The notes: generated by a model not told the origin, from the sequence alone. Positions 23,430 through 34,704 are shown, counted from the first letter of the stretch. The stretch is DNA of 64,000 nucleotides from Plumapathes pennacea (GCA_964036295.1 OZ038463.1:20757069-20821068); one strand, 5' to 3'. Translations and numbers: made by a program.

Positions 23430-26030
23430 ATGAATTCAAAATCGAAAAATCAATGTGCGGCCGACCAACTTCAAAATTGAAGTGCTAAATTTTGAGAACG
23501 TGGCAGACTGTATGATTAAATTTGACGTGCCGACGGTAGAAAATACGTACGGCTTGACGCAGTTGACTCTTTTTTTCAACGCAAAAGTATAACACACACC
23601 ATTCTTTTTCTCCTTTCTTCGCTTGTAGTACTTGACTTCGAAGAAAAGACTGAGTCGACATTTTGGTAAAACAAAGGCTGCTCTTGTTTGGAGTACCAAA
23701 GTAAAAATCCAATCAATGGCAGAGCAAGGGGGTATCCACGATTACCGTATTTTTAGTAATAGTACAAGTAACTAACCTGGGCAGTTAAAAATCCGCAATT
23801 CTTAGATCCGTTCTCAGTTTCGTTGCACACAGTACTGCTGTTAGCAGTAAGATAAACAGTAACGTCATTCAATGAACAACTCAATTCTCCAGATTTGTTA
23901 TAACTGAAACCTGCAATCAAAGTGAAAATTTAAACAACATTAAATTTATTTAAATCGTTCTTTTTACTGAGTTTTATTGAGTTTGCTGAGGTTGCTGTCT
24001 TCGCCCTGGTTTGCTTGCTAAAGCTCTTTAATAATGAGTTTGTAGCTAAGCGGCCGCAAGCAGTTTGAACGTTTTGTTTGCACATAGTCGTAAATAACAC
24101 ATCACGCGCATCAAACTAGGATTCTTTGTATATACGTACCAGGATCTAATAAGATACAGTATATCAAATATAGTATTGAAAACATTGGTAGTTTTGAAGT
24201 CTACGCCTTTTTGAAAATTGTTTGCTACTATATTTGATTTGTCTATATTACGACTTAATTTTCAAAATTTGTTTCAGGCTCAACCAGACGGATTTTATAT
24301 CTTACGTTCTGTCCCTATTATTCAATAATAACTTACAAGTTCCTTTATTGCTGTCTGCTGTGAAAGAGAGGGCGGCATTTCCTTGCGAGGACGGAGAAAC
24401 CGAAAGATACTTCTCCCCACCATGAATTTTCTGAATGGGCAAAATTTTATATTTTGCTTCTTGAGACTCATAAACCTGAACACTAATCAAGAGTACCTGA
24501 TAAAAAAAATGTCATATCAAGTTTTAGTTACTAGTGGCATAAACCCAGGGCAAGAAAAAACAACATAAAATGAATGTAACAACTTGGATGCGGCACATAG
24601 TTATTTTCAAAAATTGTTTTCCTTGGTTCAAAAGTATCGCAATCGGGGGTAAATTGAAATGAATTTGACAACAGAAACTTGCCAATTTAGGAAAAACATT
24701 TAAATAAAGATGAATTTGTTTGACAAAAAATATATGATATAATTCATTCATCATTGAACCGCACACTAAGAACACACAGCTGATAGCTTGTCTCACTTAC
24801 CAAGAAAAACGACTAATTTCATAATATCCATATTGCACGATCTTGATGGTGACTTTATTAACTGTCTTAAACTATTTGATGCGAAGAAGCTGCTTTATAC
24901 ATTTCAGGGCGGAAGCCCTTCAGATTTTTTTTATAAAAAACTTTTGATTTGTTCATTGGTTTTACTTCACTTTAAAGTTATGTATTCCTCTATTTAATTG
25001 TTTAAAGCAACATTCTTGTTTAATTGCGTATTTGGTTTATGAGGAAGTAGTTTAATAAAAATGCGATGCCGCTGCTTCCTTTCATTTAAAATAATATCTC
25101 AACTGCAAAACGACTGTTCCAGAGAGTTAACTTGTAAATTCTCACATGCAAATAACATACACTTTATAACATCAATATAATTCCTAATATAGTGAACTAA
25201 CAATTGATCCTGTTTGCATCGAAGCTTGACCCATGTTAGCTGTTTATTGCAAGTGGGTTGGAACCTCCTGCCGATAAATTTCAGAAATCGCCGAGTCACC
25301 TATCTGCACATTGCTGGGAATTAATCTGTGTAGTTATCATCTTGTGGTGACTTACAGTGTAGTGCCAAATTACTTACGCGTTTGAGTTGCTTTGTCGTGT
25401 TTAATTTGCGCATGTAAAGTAATAAAGAAGCCAGACAATTTTAGGAGATAAATCACCGATGAACTTCAGTCGTTTCGACTGTCCAAGGACATTTAATGGA
25501 ATGCTTAATACATCATATTTTAATGAAAGATAGGAGTTTGAGTTGGACCTTTTACACTGGGAACTCGAAGTTTCTCGTGTTAAAGTTCCGGCTGTTTGTA
25601 CAGCAGAGTAATACGACTGACGTAGGACAATATAATGGTGATACCCTTGACAAACCTTAGCAACTTTTTTTTGCTTACTATATAAAAAAAAAAAAAACAA
25701 AACAAAAGAAAGGGCATGTTATACCCCAAGTGTGGAAGCAAGTAAACAAGGACTAACTGACCGGCTGTCGAAGCTGACATTTGTAACTTCTGTTTTAGAT
25801 TGCTTTGCGCGACTATCAGTTATTGTGTGTATTGTAATGCTGTATTTCTTCAAACAAGCGCCCATGTTCAAACACTGTAAGCGCCCCCCCGTTGTTTTTT
25901 TTTTTTTTTTTTTCAAAAAATGGCAAACACTTACATGCAGACACAGAGTTACACGCCAACGGTAAAGAAAGAGTTTTCGGAAAAATAATTTCCAGTTTCG
26001 TTCTTGTTACCAGTTCAGTAAAGAAAATGA
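23430..26030 (-). repeat. Segmental duplication, unit A
   Basis: Colinear with 52890-55450 in the same orientation and with 58440-62120 inverted. It includes exons 1-3 of the secreted-protein gene and the conserved block ending in GCGCCCATGTTCAAA. Units differ by small indels and homopolymer length. Confidence 0.85.
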
Positions 26031-28340
26031 GCTTTAGCCGTAAAACAATGGCGATTTATGCTTTACTCTGTACATGACATCTGTTTGCTCATAAAATTCT
26101 TATGCTTATCGCACAATGCCTGTTGAAATGTTTCTTCTATTTGATCATGTAGCCTTTGTTTCGCAGTGGTCATTGTATAGCAATGAAAAATACACCGAAA
26201 TAGTCCTGAGCATTGAGTTTGCAGTCTGCAAATGGACTGAACACGCTGTGAACAAAACCGCAATAATATTGTAAACAAATATCGTGTTACATTCCTCGCT
26301 TTCAATTTTATATTTGATACAGAGCACGAATACTCGAAAGCCTGATAAAAGAAACGCATTCAGTTAATAAAGAAACAGATAAGTATTGAAGCGAAGGCTG
26401 GATTAATCGTGGCCTCTGATTAGAAATAAGTGTTCGAGTCAAACTGTCAAAATCGACTCTGCATAAAAAAATGTCACGCATTTCTCAGCTTCTCTTGCCG
26501 GCTGACCCTTTCTTAGTTCCTAAGCTCAAAATGCAGAGTCGCTCAACCTTTAATAAGCAAGTGTATGAGTGTTGTAATGATAATTTATAGTTTAATCAGG
26601 TTTCATTTGAGCAAGATGTCAAAAGCCAAGTTATCTATAATGTGTAATATTTTTCTGGAGAGAAACTGGAAGTCTCTCTTGGAAGTTCCGCTCTTGTCCC
26701 TACTTCCATTTTAGTATATTCTGGTCTCGACGCAACTCACGCCACGAGCTCACTGGCAACGCCAGTCTAGTTTAAATAAAGTTTACATTATCCATCAGAT
26801 AGCGATTTATCCCGTGAATAGCACTATCCATGCACTCATTGAACAATCTGGTTGATACTTGATAATATATTGTACATGCCCAGAGGTATATATTATTTTG
26901 TGCAGGAAATACCCTTTGAAAACATTTGATGCAAATCTCTTTAAAACTGGAGTCCATGAACGTACCATGCTTGGACAGTTCGTACGTTGTATACAGATAA
27001 TATGTTTCGACGAATTTTAAAGGCATTGCTTCTATGAAAAGATACCGAAGAGACCACGGAATAGGCATGTTTGTATATCGCATTTATAAAATAAAAGTTA
27101 TATAATGAGCACTCTGATTGGTTCCCAACCGTGTTTGCATGAGGCTATGTAACATGGAAAGTGTGTTACAGTATATTGCTCTGAGGTTGCGCAGTGAGAC
27201 AAATTTTTGAACTGCTTGATTTTAGTGAAGTTCCCGATTCTTCATTTGACCTGCGTTTACGAGAAAAAAAAAAATTATAAGCCTCCGACAAAGAAACGGC
27301 AACGGCTGTTGTGGCAGAAGGAATGACTGATGAAAGATTATTTAGCGCTCTGGGCAGAAACAGTTCGCTAACGCTCGGGTTTCTTTTAAATAACAGCGGA
27401 AACGATATGTCCACTAAATTGTTGAACTGAGCAACAGGCAACTTACAGTGAACATTGAAAACCGAACGATAATTTACAGAGCATTTGTACAATCAGTTTG
27501 CTTGCTCGTGACCCACTAAATACAATGCACTGATGAATGTGGTACCTCTTTAATACATCACAAATGCGAATAAATACAGTAAGTATCGGTTCATCAAAAC
27601 TCAGTCCCATTTAGGAATACGTGTAAACAAAAAACGTAAAGTAATTACAAAGTACATACGTGATTACGGCCCCCGGGGGAGGGGGGGGACGCGTTTCCAC
27701 TGGAGCATACGAAGAAATCGCACGAAAATGGCGAGAGCAAAAATGTGGTTGAGAGGGGAGGAAAAGAGAAAAAAATCGTCCAAAAACAACCCTGTTTAAG
27801 ATACGAAAATGTAAAATCCCCCGGGATTACGGCATTGCAAAACACTCATCCGTTCAACTCGAAGAATCGACGTGACTTAGTAAAAGATCTTGTGAAAAGT
27901 CATCTACTTGTACCACACCAAATTCAGTTCTGGACGAGACGTCGGACAAGTGGAGCAGAAACTAATCGTAGCGAAGTATCTTCCCAAACGTTGCGTTTAC
28001 ATTTAGTGCAGTTCACATCCTCTCTCACTTCAATCGGCACAGCAGAAGATTCACTAGCTGCTCGGCCAGTTTAAGACAACTCTGCTCTGGATACTACGGA
28101 AGCGCCAACCGAGCCGAGGTAAGTTCAGTTTGAGAGTCATTGATGGAATGACCTTTTGATTATCAATTTCTCCAGCATTCGTAAGTTCGTAGTTTGAAGA
28201 TTTGAACACTTTGTCTCGTCCGCTCGGCACAGCAATCTGTGATTGCTTTCAGTTTGTGTGTTGAGAATCTTGACTTTGATAATCACGTAAAACGGTCGTT
28301 TCTGCGGTAGTATTGCTGTCGTTTATTTTTTAAAAGAAAC

Positions 28341-28502
28341 ATAAAACGCTTGCCGTGTTTACATGGCCTGATGCAAACACTCGAGTGTGTTTGGGAGAAC
28401 TCGAAAGCTTGTGTAAACCCGAGTCGCCCACAAACTTTCTTATTCTCCCAAACTCCCTCTCGTGTTTGCATTAGGCTATGTAAACACGGCAAGCGTTTTA
28501 TA
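28341..28502. repeat. Foldback (hairpin) element
   Basis: The left arm ATAAAACGCTTGCCGTGTTT continues ACATGGCCTGATGCAAACAC. The right arm is its inverted copy, ending AAACACGGCAAGCGTTTTAT. Inner GTTTGGGAGA/TCTCCCAAAC arms also pair. Organisation resembles 10099-10246 (A-rich end, AAACAC, then GGGAG), so the two may be distant relatives. Confidence 0.75.
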
Positions 28503-29446
28503 TTTCTTAAATAACATGCAGTTAAAAATAAAGCTTATAAATTGGAAATATTAAGATAAGCTGAAATAGGTTGCACGTTGTCCTAAGGAACTTATAATCT
28601 TTCAAAAATACGCTTAAAATGTAATCGTGGTGTTCGTTTATTGTGATGCGGAACATTAGTAAATATGACTGCGTAAATTAAACATAGTTAACCCAATATA
28701 CTTTTTCTTCCAAGATTATCGAATGTATACTTTTACCCACTAAACAAAGTTTGTATTATATAGAATCCATTGTTTTATTGCGATATTATATTGAGGCAAC
28801 TAAGTACTATGTTCTATCCTCCCACTTATTAGTTAGTATACGCACCCACGTAACACTGTAATGTTACGTTAATTTGGAGACATTTTTGGTGAACCGAATG
28901 ACAGAAGGCCGATTTTTTAGTAGACTGGGGTTAAGAAAATCCTGGTTTAAACAAGGTTTAAACCGAGGAAACCGATTTTTTAAATATGATTTATCTTAAA
29001 CTGTGCCTAGACGGCGTCTAAGCACAGACTAACAAACTATAAGAAATTAAACCTGCTCATGAGTAGGTTTAGCCATGGCAAATGTCCGACTGGAGAAAAT
29101 GGACCCCATAGCACGCTATAGACGATTGCAGGAATGGGCTAATTTTAGATGTGTCCGACAAATAAAGCATCCAAGGGATCGATAAAATCCCCTTGAAAAA
29201 TATGACGATGAAAAGTTCCATCAGCGCTTCCGTTTAAAGAGCACATAAGCCTTCAGAGGATACATTTTTATACGAAATTAGGAAGTAATCTAAGCAACTT
29301 ATGCCCAAAAGAAAGCCCTTCCGAAGCGTTCTTAAATCTTTTTCTCCAGATTAAACAATTACAGTCTATTGTTTCTTATTGTCTGTGGGTGGCCGAATTT
29401 GCTCGCCCAACACAATCGGGCCTTGTATTATTTAGTCTCTCTATAT

Positions 29447-29662
29447 ACAGACAGAAAATCTCGCCGTTAATTAACGGCGAAATGTTGTGTTCCTATATAT
29501 ACAGACAGAAAATCTCGCCCTTAAATAAGGGCGAAATGTTGTGTTCCTATATGTGCAGACAGAAAATCTCGCCGTTAATTAACAGCGAAATGTTGTGTTC
29601 CTCTACATACAGACTGAAAATCTCGCCGTTAATTAACGGCGAAATGTTGTGTCTGTATATAA
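29447..29662. repeat. Four 54-bp tandem units, each with a 20-bp palindrome
   Basis: Units start at 29447, 29501, 29555 and 29609 (exact 54-bp spacing). Each has CAGACAGAAAATC, a palindrome, AATGTTGTGT and a TATA-rich linker. The palindromes are at 29461-29480, 29515-29534, 29569-29588 and 29623-29642. Units 1 and 4 are TCGCCGTTAATTAACGGCGA, unit 2 is TCGCCCTTAAATAAGGGCGA (paired change) and unit 3 has one unpaired change. Confidence 0.9.
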
Positions 29663-29829
29663 GGTTTGAAGTAATGTTTATGTCTTCACCGCTTCTTTGT
29701 TGCAATAATTCATCCGTATCTGTATATAAAATTAACGACGAAATTCGTCATTGTATAAACTCCGAAATTTGTTACACTCGAAGAAACGTATTAAATTGAT
29801 AAAGTAAAAAAGAAAACAACATACACTTA

Positions 29830-30203
29830 TGTGGAGCAATCGCGGCTTTTCTTAAAATTCATTAAAAGATCGACTTTGCGACTGTGCAAAACTGATCGAG
29901 TCACGATTTTAGTTGCGCTTTTTTCGGCTTTCAAATCTCGGGAGTATTCTGTAGTTGCGTGTAAAAGTTGTTTCAGCGATTTAGTGTTCACGAAAATTGC
30001 ACACTGTGCAACGTTGTCTGAGCTAAACCAGATTGCCTTGTGGCAAAGATTTTGTTTAGCGGCCGACTGTGACGTCGCTACACAACCGTGGTTTGTAAAA
30101 AAAAATAATAATAATAATCTCCAAACGGAAAACAAATAAGAATCCCGCATTCCGAAAACCCACTACAGAGTGAGGGGATATCTGCGATTATCGTATTTCT
30201 AGT
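29830..30203 (+). repeat. Dispersed repeat, copy 2 (partner 11640-11995)
   Basis: See 11640-11995. This copy carries an ATA trinucleotide expansion near 30102-30117 and ends in TGCGATTATCGTATTTCTAG. Confidence 0.75.
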
Positions 30204-30469
30204 GACAAGAGAACCTCGGCAGAAACGGAACAAATTGAGTAACCTACAAATAGACAAAGTTACAAAGAGATAAGGCAATTGGAGACACCTTTACCCCGGT
30301 TTCTTGCATTACCGTCGTCACCCTAGTTAAAATGACTTGACGGATAAGTAAGCGCAAGATTGCCAAAATTTAATAAGTCTTCCGCAAAGGGAAAAATTAC
30401 TACGGGAAAAGGCCAAAAATTACTTTAATGGTACTGTAGTCACAACGCTTACATATAAGTTACATTATT

Positions 30470-30810
30470 TACACGACTTCACATTTTCGAGTGCAAAGAA
30501 AGGCCAAGATGGGAGCGTACTGCACTCGTCAGGAACCAGATGAACTTGTTTATTAGCTTACGTGATCGTTTTCGCAAGCAAATTTTTCGAGCGCGTCCGT
30601 TTTTGTTCCATTTGCGCAAGGCGAGAACGTTTTCCCTGTTTCGTTTGTCGTATAATAAATAGTTTATTACACAAAAAGTCGTGCAATGCGCCTGTATTTT
30701 TATTCGTCAGTTTTATTTTTTCTCGCCTGAAGCAGGCTTGAAAAAATAAAACCGACTCGTAAAAATACTCCACCGTATTACCCTCCTTTCCGTGTAATAA
30801 CCTTTTTGCA
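30470..30810 (+). repeat. Dispersed repeat, copy 2 (partner 1675-2030)
   Basis: Same orientation and order of blocks as 1675-2030, with scattered substitutions and indels. Confidence 0.7.
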
Positions 30811-31199
30811 GTAATGGGGTTAGTAAAATGTGTCCACACCATAAAACATACGTGATATAATTGGAGATGAATTTGTACAAATGGATCAAACCTGACATAT
30901 TCAGCATCCGCAGCACTTATAACAAAACGCAATTATAATATTTCATTGCTTTATTAACAAATTATCCGCCTCACATCGCGCCAATCCTATACTTTATGTG
31001 CGTGACTGTATATGACAATTCTCTTCCTTTTCGGCAGTAATGAATTTAATTGCTTCTCTTTAAATGCGTTGTCGTTGTGATTTGCATGGTAGGACACTTT
31101 AGCGTGTCGTTTTATTTCTCGAATTGATAACGTAACAAAAATATATTACTGGCCCAAGCTTTGAACAGATGGTACGCTGTGTTAGACCCAATGTATAAT

Positions 31200-31565
31200 C
31201 AATTGCGTCCAACATCAATATCACGCGATCAGTAAAATTTGCATTTTATTCCATGTCAATAGCTATGCGAGTTACAAAACAATCATGTTTAAATCTAAAT
31301 ATACCATAACTACAAGGCGTAAAAAATACGAATTTAAATTTTCTAAACTCTGCAGACTCAGCAGGAGTCAGCAGGAAAATCTTTTGAACCATGTATTTCT
31401 GTCAGCCCCATTTGACCCAAGGTCCAGTCCTTTTCCATCATCCGTGGATTTGACGTAACGAGTAGGGTCTTTCCTCGTCCTAATGGTGACATGACTCACT
31501 GTTTTGTTGAATATAAACTTCCGCTCTAAGTTTGGATCGATTGTCTGCAGCTAAGATAAACATAA
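31200..31565 (-). repeat. Duplicate of the copy-A last exon plus 3' flank
   Basis: Nearly colinear with 15578-15950, same orientation: GCGTCCAACATCAATA, CACGCGATCAGTAAAATTTG, GCGTAAAAAATACGAATTTA, CAGCAGGAGTCAGCAGG and the exon itself. Confidence 0.85.
31368..31550 (-). CDS. Secreted-protein family, orphan last exon
   Basis: Acceptor TATCTTAG at 31552-31551, then an open frame starting LQTIDPNLERKF and ending RNTWFKRFSC with TGA at 31370-31368 (60 residues). The exon at 15935-15747 has 62 residues with the same first eight residues and the same RKDPTRYVK core. Two residues are deleted in frame in the middle. Both end in Cys-stop. No upstream exons of this family lie between it and 51 kb. On this strand the next exons 1-3 are copy B at 53.2-54.2 kb, some 22 kb away across other genes, so the exon is either orphaned or belongs to a very large gene. 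The intact frame suggests recent duplication. Confidence 0.55.
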   Translation of the reverse strand: MQTIDPNLERKFIFNKTVSHVTIRTRKDPTRYVKSTDDGKGLDLGSNGADRNTWFKRFSC

Positions 31566-31964
31566 AAAAATAAACACACACATATAAACACGAAATTTAA
31601 TGTTTGTCAGTCAGTTAGTCAGTCTGTCTGGCTGGCGTACGACTTTTTAGGCCAGGTGCCTAAGCAATTTGACGTAAAAATTATCGATTAGCGTCTCCGC
31701 CAGTATTTTTACTGACATTGAAAAGAAAGGAAAATATTTGAACAAAGCAACAGTTGCACGTAACTGCGTTCACGAAATGAATTTGAAAACTGGAAAACTT
31801 GGAACAGAACGCCGTACGTATTTCCCACGGTCGGCACGTCAAATTAATTCATACAGTATGCCAAGCACGTTCTCAAAATTTAATACTTAAATTTTGAAGT
31901 TAGTCGGCCGCCGTCAGTACGGGAAAAAAGGAACACTGGTTTTCCTATTTTGAATTCATATGCA

Positions 31965-32270
31965 GTACAATTAAATAGGTTTCCTGTGCGATTTTTTTTT
32001 TTTTTTTTTTTTTTTATACTGGGATTCATGCACAAGACTCAGACATGCATAATAATATCTAATTGTTTTGTATGTGAACCAGCTGAAAACAGCATGATTT
32101 CTCCCAGAATCAAAGCAAAACTTGAACGGTTTACTTCAAATTATACACAGGCTTCAGACCTAGTCATACTTCAAAGGGCTTTGAACGATTCTCGCTGCAA
32201 TCACCGCATGTCAGATTACGAAATTACTTGCCATAGTTTAAAACATCTTTATTTAGTTCTGAAACGGCTC
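31965..32270 (+). repeat. Dispersed repeat family R, copy 2
   Basis: Inverted relative to 23130-23420. It begins after a poly-T tract (31993-32016) and is followed by TGCGATTATCGTATTTCTAG at 32306-32325. The 125-aa ORF here is the frame artefact noted for copy 1. Confidence 0.75.
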
Positions 32271-32504
32271 CAAAGCGTTCGAAAGAGATGCAGGATGATG
32301 GGGTATCTGCGATTATCGTATTTCTAGTAGTAATTTCATTTTATCATCAGCAAAATCGCACTCCGAGGAGTGACAGACACCCCCGGAGCCTGGGCTGCCT
32401 GTGATCAATCATGCAGAAATTTGAATGTCGAATGTTGGATATCGCACTGTGATCGATCATGCGGAAACTCGAATTGTAAACTTGAATGTTGAACTGGAAA
32501 CTTG

Positions 32505-32638
32505 GGATCATTATCGCTATCTGGTCACAGACCTTTATATAAGAAAGAGACAAACATATAAGAGAAATACCTCTATGTAAGAATGCCTTCTTATATAGGC
32601 ACAACCCTAAAACGCTGGGAGTAATAATTCTTACAAAC
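32505..32638 (+). promoter_or_regulatory. Conserved flank of 15-bp array 1, with TATA-like box
   Basis: About 130 bp that recur almost unchanged, inverted, at 52623-52756 next to array 2. Contains TTTATATAAGAAAGAG (32534-32549) and a second CTTATATAGG. It lies upstream of the A(D/N)LXX reading direction in both arrays. A possible splice acceptor CTTCTTATATAG lies at about 32587-32598. Regulatory role is inference. Confidence 0.4.
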
Positions 32639-33727
32639 GTCGATCTTAAAACAGTCGATCTTAAAACCGTCGATCTTAAAACAGCCGATCTTACAAACGC
32701 CGATCTTAAAGCCGTCGATCTTAAAACAGCCGATCTTATAAACGCCGATCTTAAAACAGCCGATCTTAAAAATGCCGATCTTAAAACAGCCGATCTTAAA
32801 ACCGCCGATCTTAAAAACGCCGATCTTAAAACAGCCGATCTTAAAACAGCCGATCTTAAAACCGCCGATCTTAAAACAGCCGATCTTAAAACCGCCGATC
32901 TTAAAAACGCCGATCTTAAAACAGCCGATCTTAAAACAGCCGATCTTAAAACCGCCGATCTTAAAACAGCCGATCTTAAAACCGCCGATCTTAAAAACGC
33001 CGATCTTAAAACAGCCGATCTTAAAAACGCCGATCTTAAAACAGCCGATCTTAAAAACGCCGATCTTAAAACAGCCGATCTTAAAACCGCCGATCTTAAA
33101 ACAGCCGATCTTACAAACGCCGATCTTAAAACAGCCGATCTTAAAAACGCCGATCTTAAAACAGCCGATCTTAAAACCGCCGATCTTAAAACCGCCGATC
33201 TTAAAACCGCAGATCTTAAAACCGCCGATCTTAAAAACGCCGATCTTAAAACAGCCGATCTTACAAACGCCGATCTTAAAACCGCCGATCTTAAAACAGC
33301 CGATCTTAAAACCGCCGATCTTAAAACAGCCGATCTTAAAACCGCCGATCTTAAAAACGCCGATCTTAAAACAGCCGATCTTACAAACGCCGATCTTAAA
33401 ACAGCCGATCTTAAAACAGCCGATCTTAAAACCGCCGATCTTAAAGCCGTCGATCTTAAAACAGCCGATCTTATAAACGCCGATCGTAAAACAGCCGATC
33501 TTATAAACGCCGATCTTAAAACCGTCGACCTTAAAACTGCCGATCTTAAAATCGCCCATCTTACAAACGCCGATCTTAAAACCGTCGACCTTAAAACCGC
33601 CGATCTTACAAACGCCGATCTTAAAAACGCCGATCTTAAAACCGCCGATCTTAAAACCGTCGACCTTAAAACCGCCGATCTTACAAACGCCGATCTTAAA
33701 TTCGTCGATCTTTCAAATGTCACTTAA
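32543..33727 (+). CDS. Open frame of 72 A(D/N)LXX pentapeptide repeats (array 1)
   Basis: The frame is open from 32543 (after TAA) to TAA at 33725-33727, 394 codons. From 32639 to 33718 it is exactly 72 five-residue units: VDLKT, ADLKT, ADLKN, ADLTN, ADLIN, ADLKA, ending VDLSN-VT-stop. This matches the consensus of the pentapeptide-repeat family (A(D/N)LXX), which folds as a right-handed square beta-helix. The D-L pair is almost constant and variation is concentrated at positions 4-5, as in that family. No in-frame ATG is present, so a spliced leader exon would be needed. The same DNA is open in other frames (FKIGG, AVLRS on minus; PILKQ on plus) because 15 is a multiple of 3, so it may simply be satellite DNA. 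The function of metazoan proteins of this type is unknown to me. Confidence 0.35.
   Translation, partial: ERDKHIREIPLCKNAFLYRHNPKTLGVIILTNVDLKTVDLKTVDLKTADLTNADLKAVDLKTADLINADLKTADLKNADLKTADLKTADLKNADLKTADLKTADLKTADLKTADLKTADLKNADLKTADLKTADLKTADLKTADLKTADLKNADLKTADLKNADLKTADLKNADLKTADLKTADLKTADLTNADLKTADLKNADLKTADLKTADLKTADLKTADLKTADLKNADLKTADLTNADLKTADLKTADLKTADLKTADLKTADLKNADLKTADLTNADLKTADLKTADLKTADLKAVDLKTADLINADRKTADLINADLKTVDLKTADLKIAHLTNADLKTVDLKTADLTNADLKNADLKTADLKTVDLKTADLTNADLKFVDLSNVT
32639..33718. repeat. 15-bp tandem array 1 (72 units)
   Basis: The unit is G(C/T)CGATCTTAAAAMM, in which GATCTTA is nearly fixed and the next five bases vary among AAACA, AAACC, AAAAC, CAAAC and TAAAC. 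No length change breaks the 15-bp register over 1,080 bp. Decayed units follow to about 33770. Confidence 0.97.
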
Positions 33728-34704
33728 AACGCCGACTCTAAAACCCCCGAGTCGACAGTTTTGAAAACGCAGATTACGCAATGCTGTTGAAGTACTCTGG
33801 AGTTACCGCTTAAACGGAATGCATTAAATAGGACATCATGTGAATTTTTATTTCTTGACAATTCAAAGATTCCAAAGCCAATTTATTTCATAGATCAATA
33901 CTTGAGTGATCCTAAAATTTAATAAACATTTACGATGGAGAATCATACAGAGAACAAAGCATGCATATATGTATATACAAGTACATTTTGAAAATTTGCG
34001 AAAATAACAACCTAAACTAATTACAACACACAAATTACGAACAAATTGCGGTCATTTCTAAGGCCCTCTTTATAAGAAAAAGTTGCAATGGAGCGCCCAG
34101 GGTGACTCGGGTCCCCGGTCCAACCTCTTCTTATATAAACAGGGCCTAAGCTAAGTCCTATTCCAAAGACAAAAGGGATTCTTGCCACACATTTAATTTC
34201 ATTATTTGTATCAAAAAGTTCTATATTTTTTCATTTTGTTTTATTGTTCTGTCGTCATACTCGCATTCGAAACATTTTGTATTAAGTTGGAGGACTATAC
34301 ATGCAATCAACAGTAGAAAATAATAATAATAATGATTTCGAGTAAAGTTTTGAAACGATGTTTAAAAATAAAAACCCAAATACGATTTCTAAACAGCCGG
34401 GCATTGACTTTCATTATACTGGGTGAATACTTGATATGCATTTTAACGTGGAATCCCGATTTTTTCGAACCTTCAAAGGGAACGAATTGGTTCAAGTTAT
34501 ATGAAATCAGGGGTAAATTTACAGTGTTCATAGTTCCAATGGAAACAAGCTTCGGTTCGGCAAAAAAACTGAGGTTAAAAAAATTGGGATTCCAATGTAT
34601 GTTAAAATGTTAAAATAGACAACACGAATTAAATTTGGTTTAGAATAATCTCCATGTTGGTACAGCTTGCAGAGTCGCCCCAACGAAGAAGGATTTAAAG
34701 TCTG
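33728..34704. other. No gene supported
   Basis: Decayed array edge, AT-rich DNA and a short ATA repeat (34317-34333). Small ORFs on both strands at 34307-34613 are unrecognised. Confidence 0.55.

Larger units (their letters stand above)
15747..24831 (-). pseudogene. Small secreted-protein gene family, copy A (4 exons, frameshift in exon 1)
   Basis: Exon 1 is 24831-24801, exon 2 24496-24337, exon 3 23910-23777, exon 4 15935-15747 (TGA at 15749-15747). Phases at 2|3 (phase 1, rebuilding Cys) and 3|4 (phase 0) agree. Compared with copies B and C, exon 1 has one extra base in the hydrophobic leader (GTCGTTTTT against GTCTTTTT), so the ATG is out of frame with exon 2. Intended product: signal peptide MDIMKLVxFL-VLLISVQVYE, then a Cys-containing domain of about 130 residues. 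Two similar segments, EKYLSVS...NKGTCF and TRYVKFTDDG...RKTWF, suggest repeated beta-hairpins, possibly a beta-trefoil (weak inference). Exon 4 is assigned by orientation and phase. It lies 7.8 kb from exon 3, across the RPA/OTU insertion. Expected role: secreted or extracellular. The frameshift could be an assembly error. Confidence 0.55.
26031..31199. other. No gene supported; several repeats
   Basis: Holds a foldback element (28341-28502), four tandem palindromic units (29447-29662) and two dispersed repeats (29830-30203, 30470-30810). A 103-aa minus ORF with ATG at 27083 (26772-27083) has ordinary amino-acid composition but no recognised domain or splice links. A purine-rich ORF at 27745-28074 looks like translated repeat. 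Confidence 0.5.

Noticed and set aside
32639-33718. CRISPR-like array
   Set aside because: Units are directly adjacent 15-mers with no spacers, in a eukaryotic genome.
32347-33723. 458-aa, 322-aa and 234-aa ORFs over array 1, and 343/363-aa ORFs over array 2
   Set aside because: They are alternative frames of the 15-bp repeat (AVLRS, FKIGG, PILKQ). None matches a known family, and their ATG codons fall in or beside the repeat by chance. Only the A(D/N)LXX frame has a family-level resemblance.
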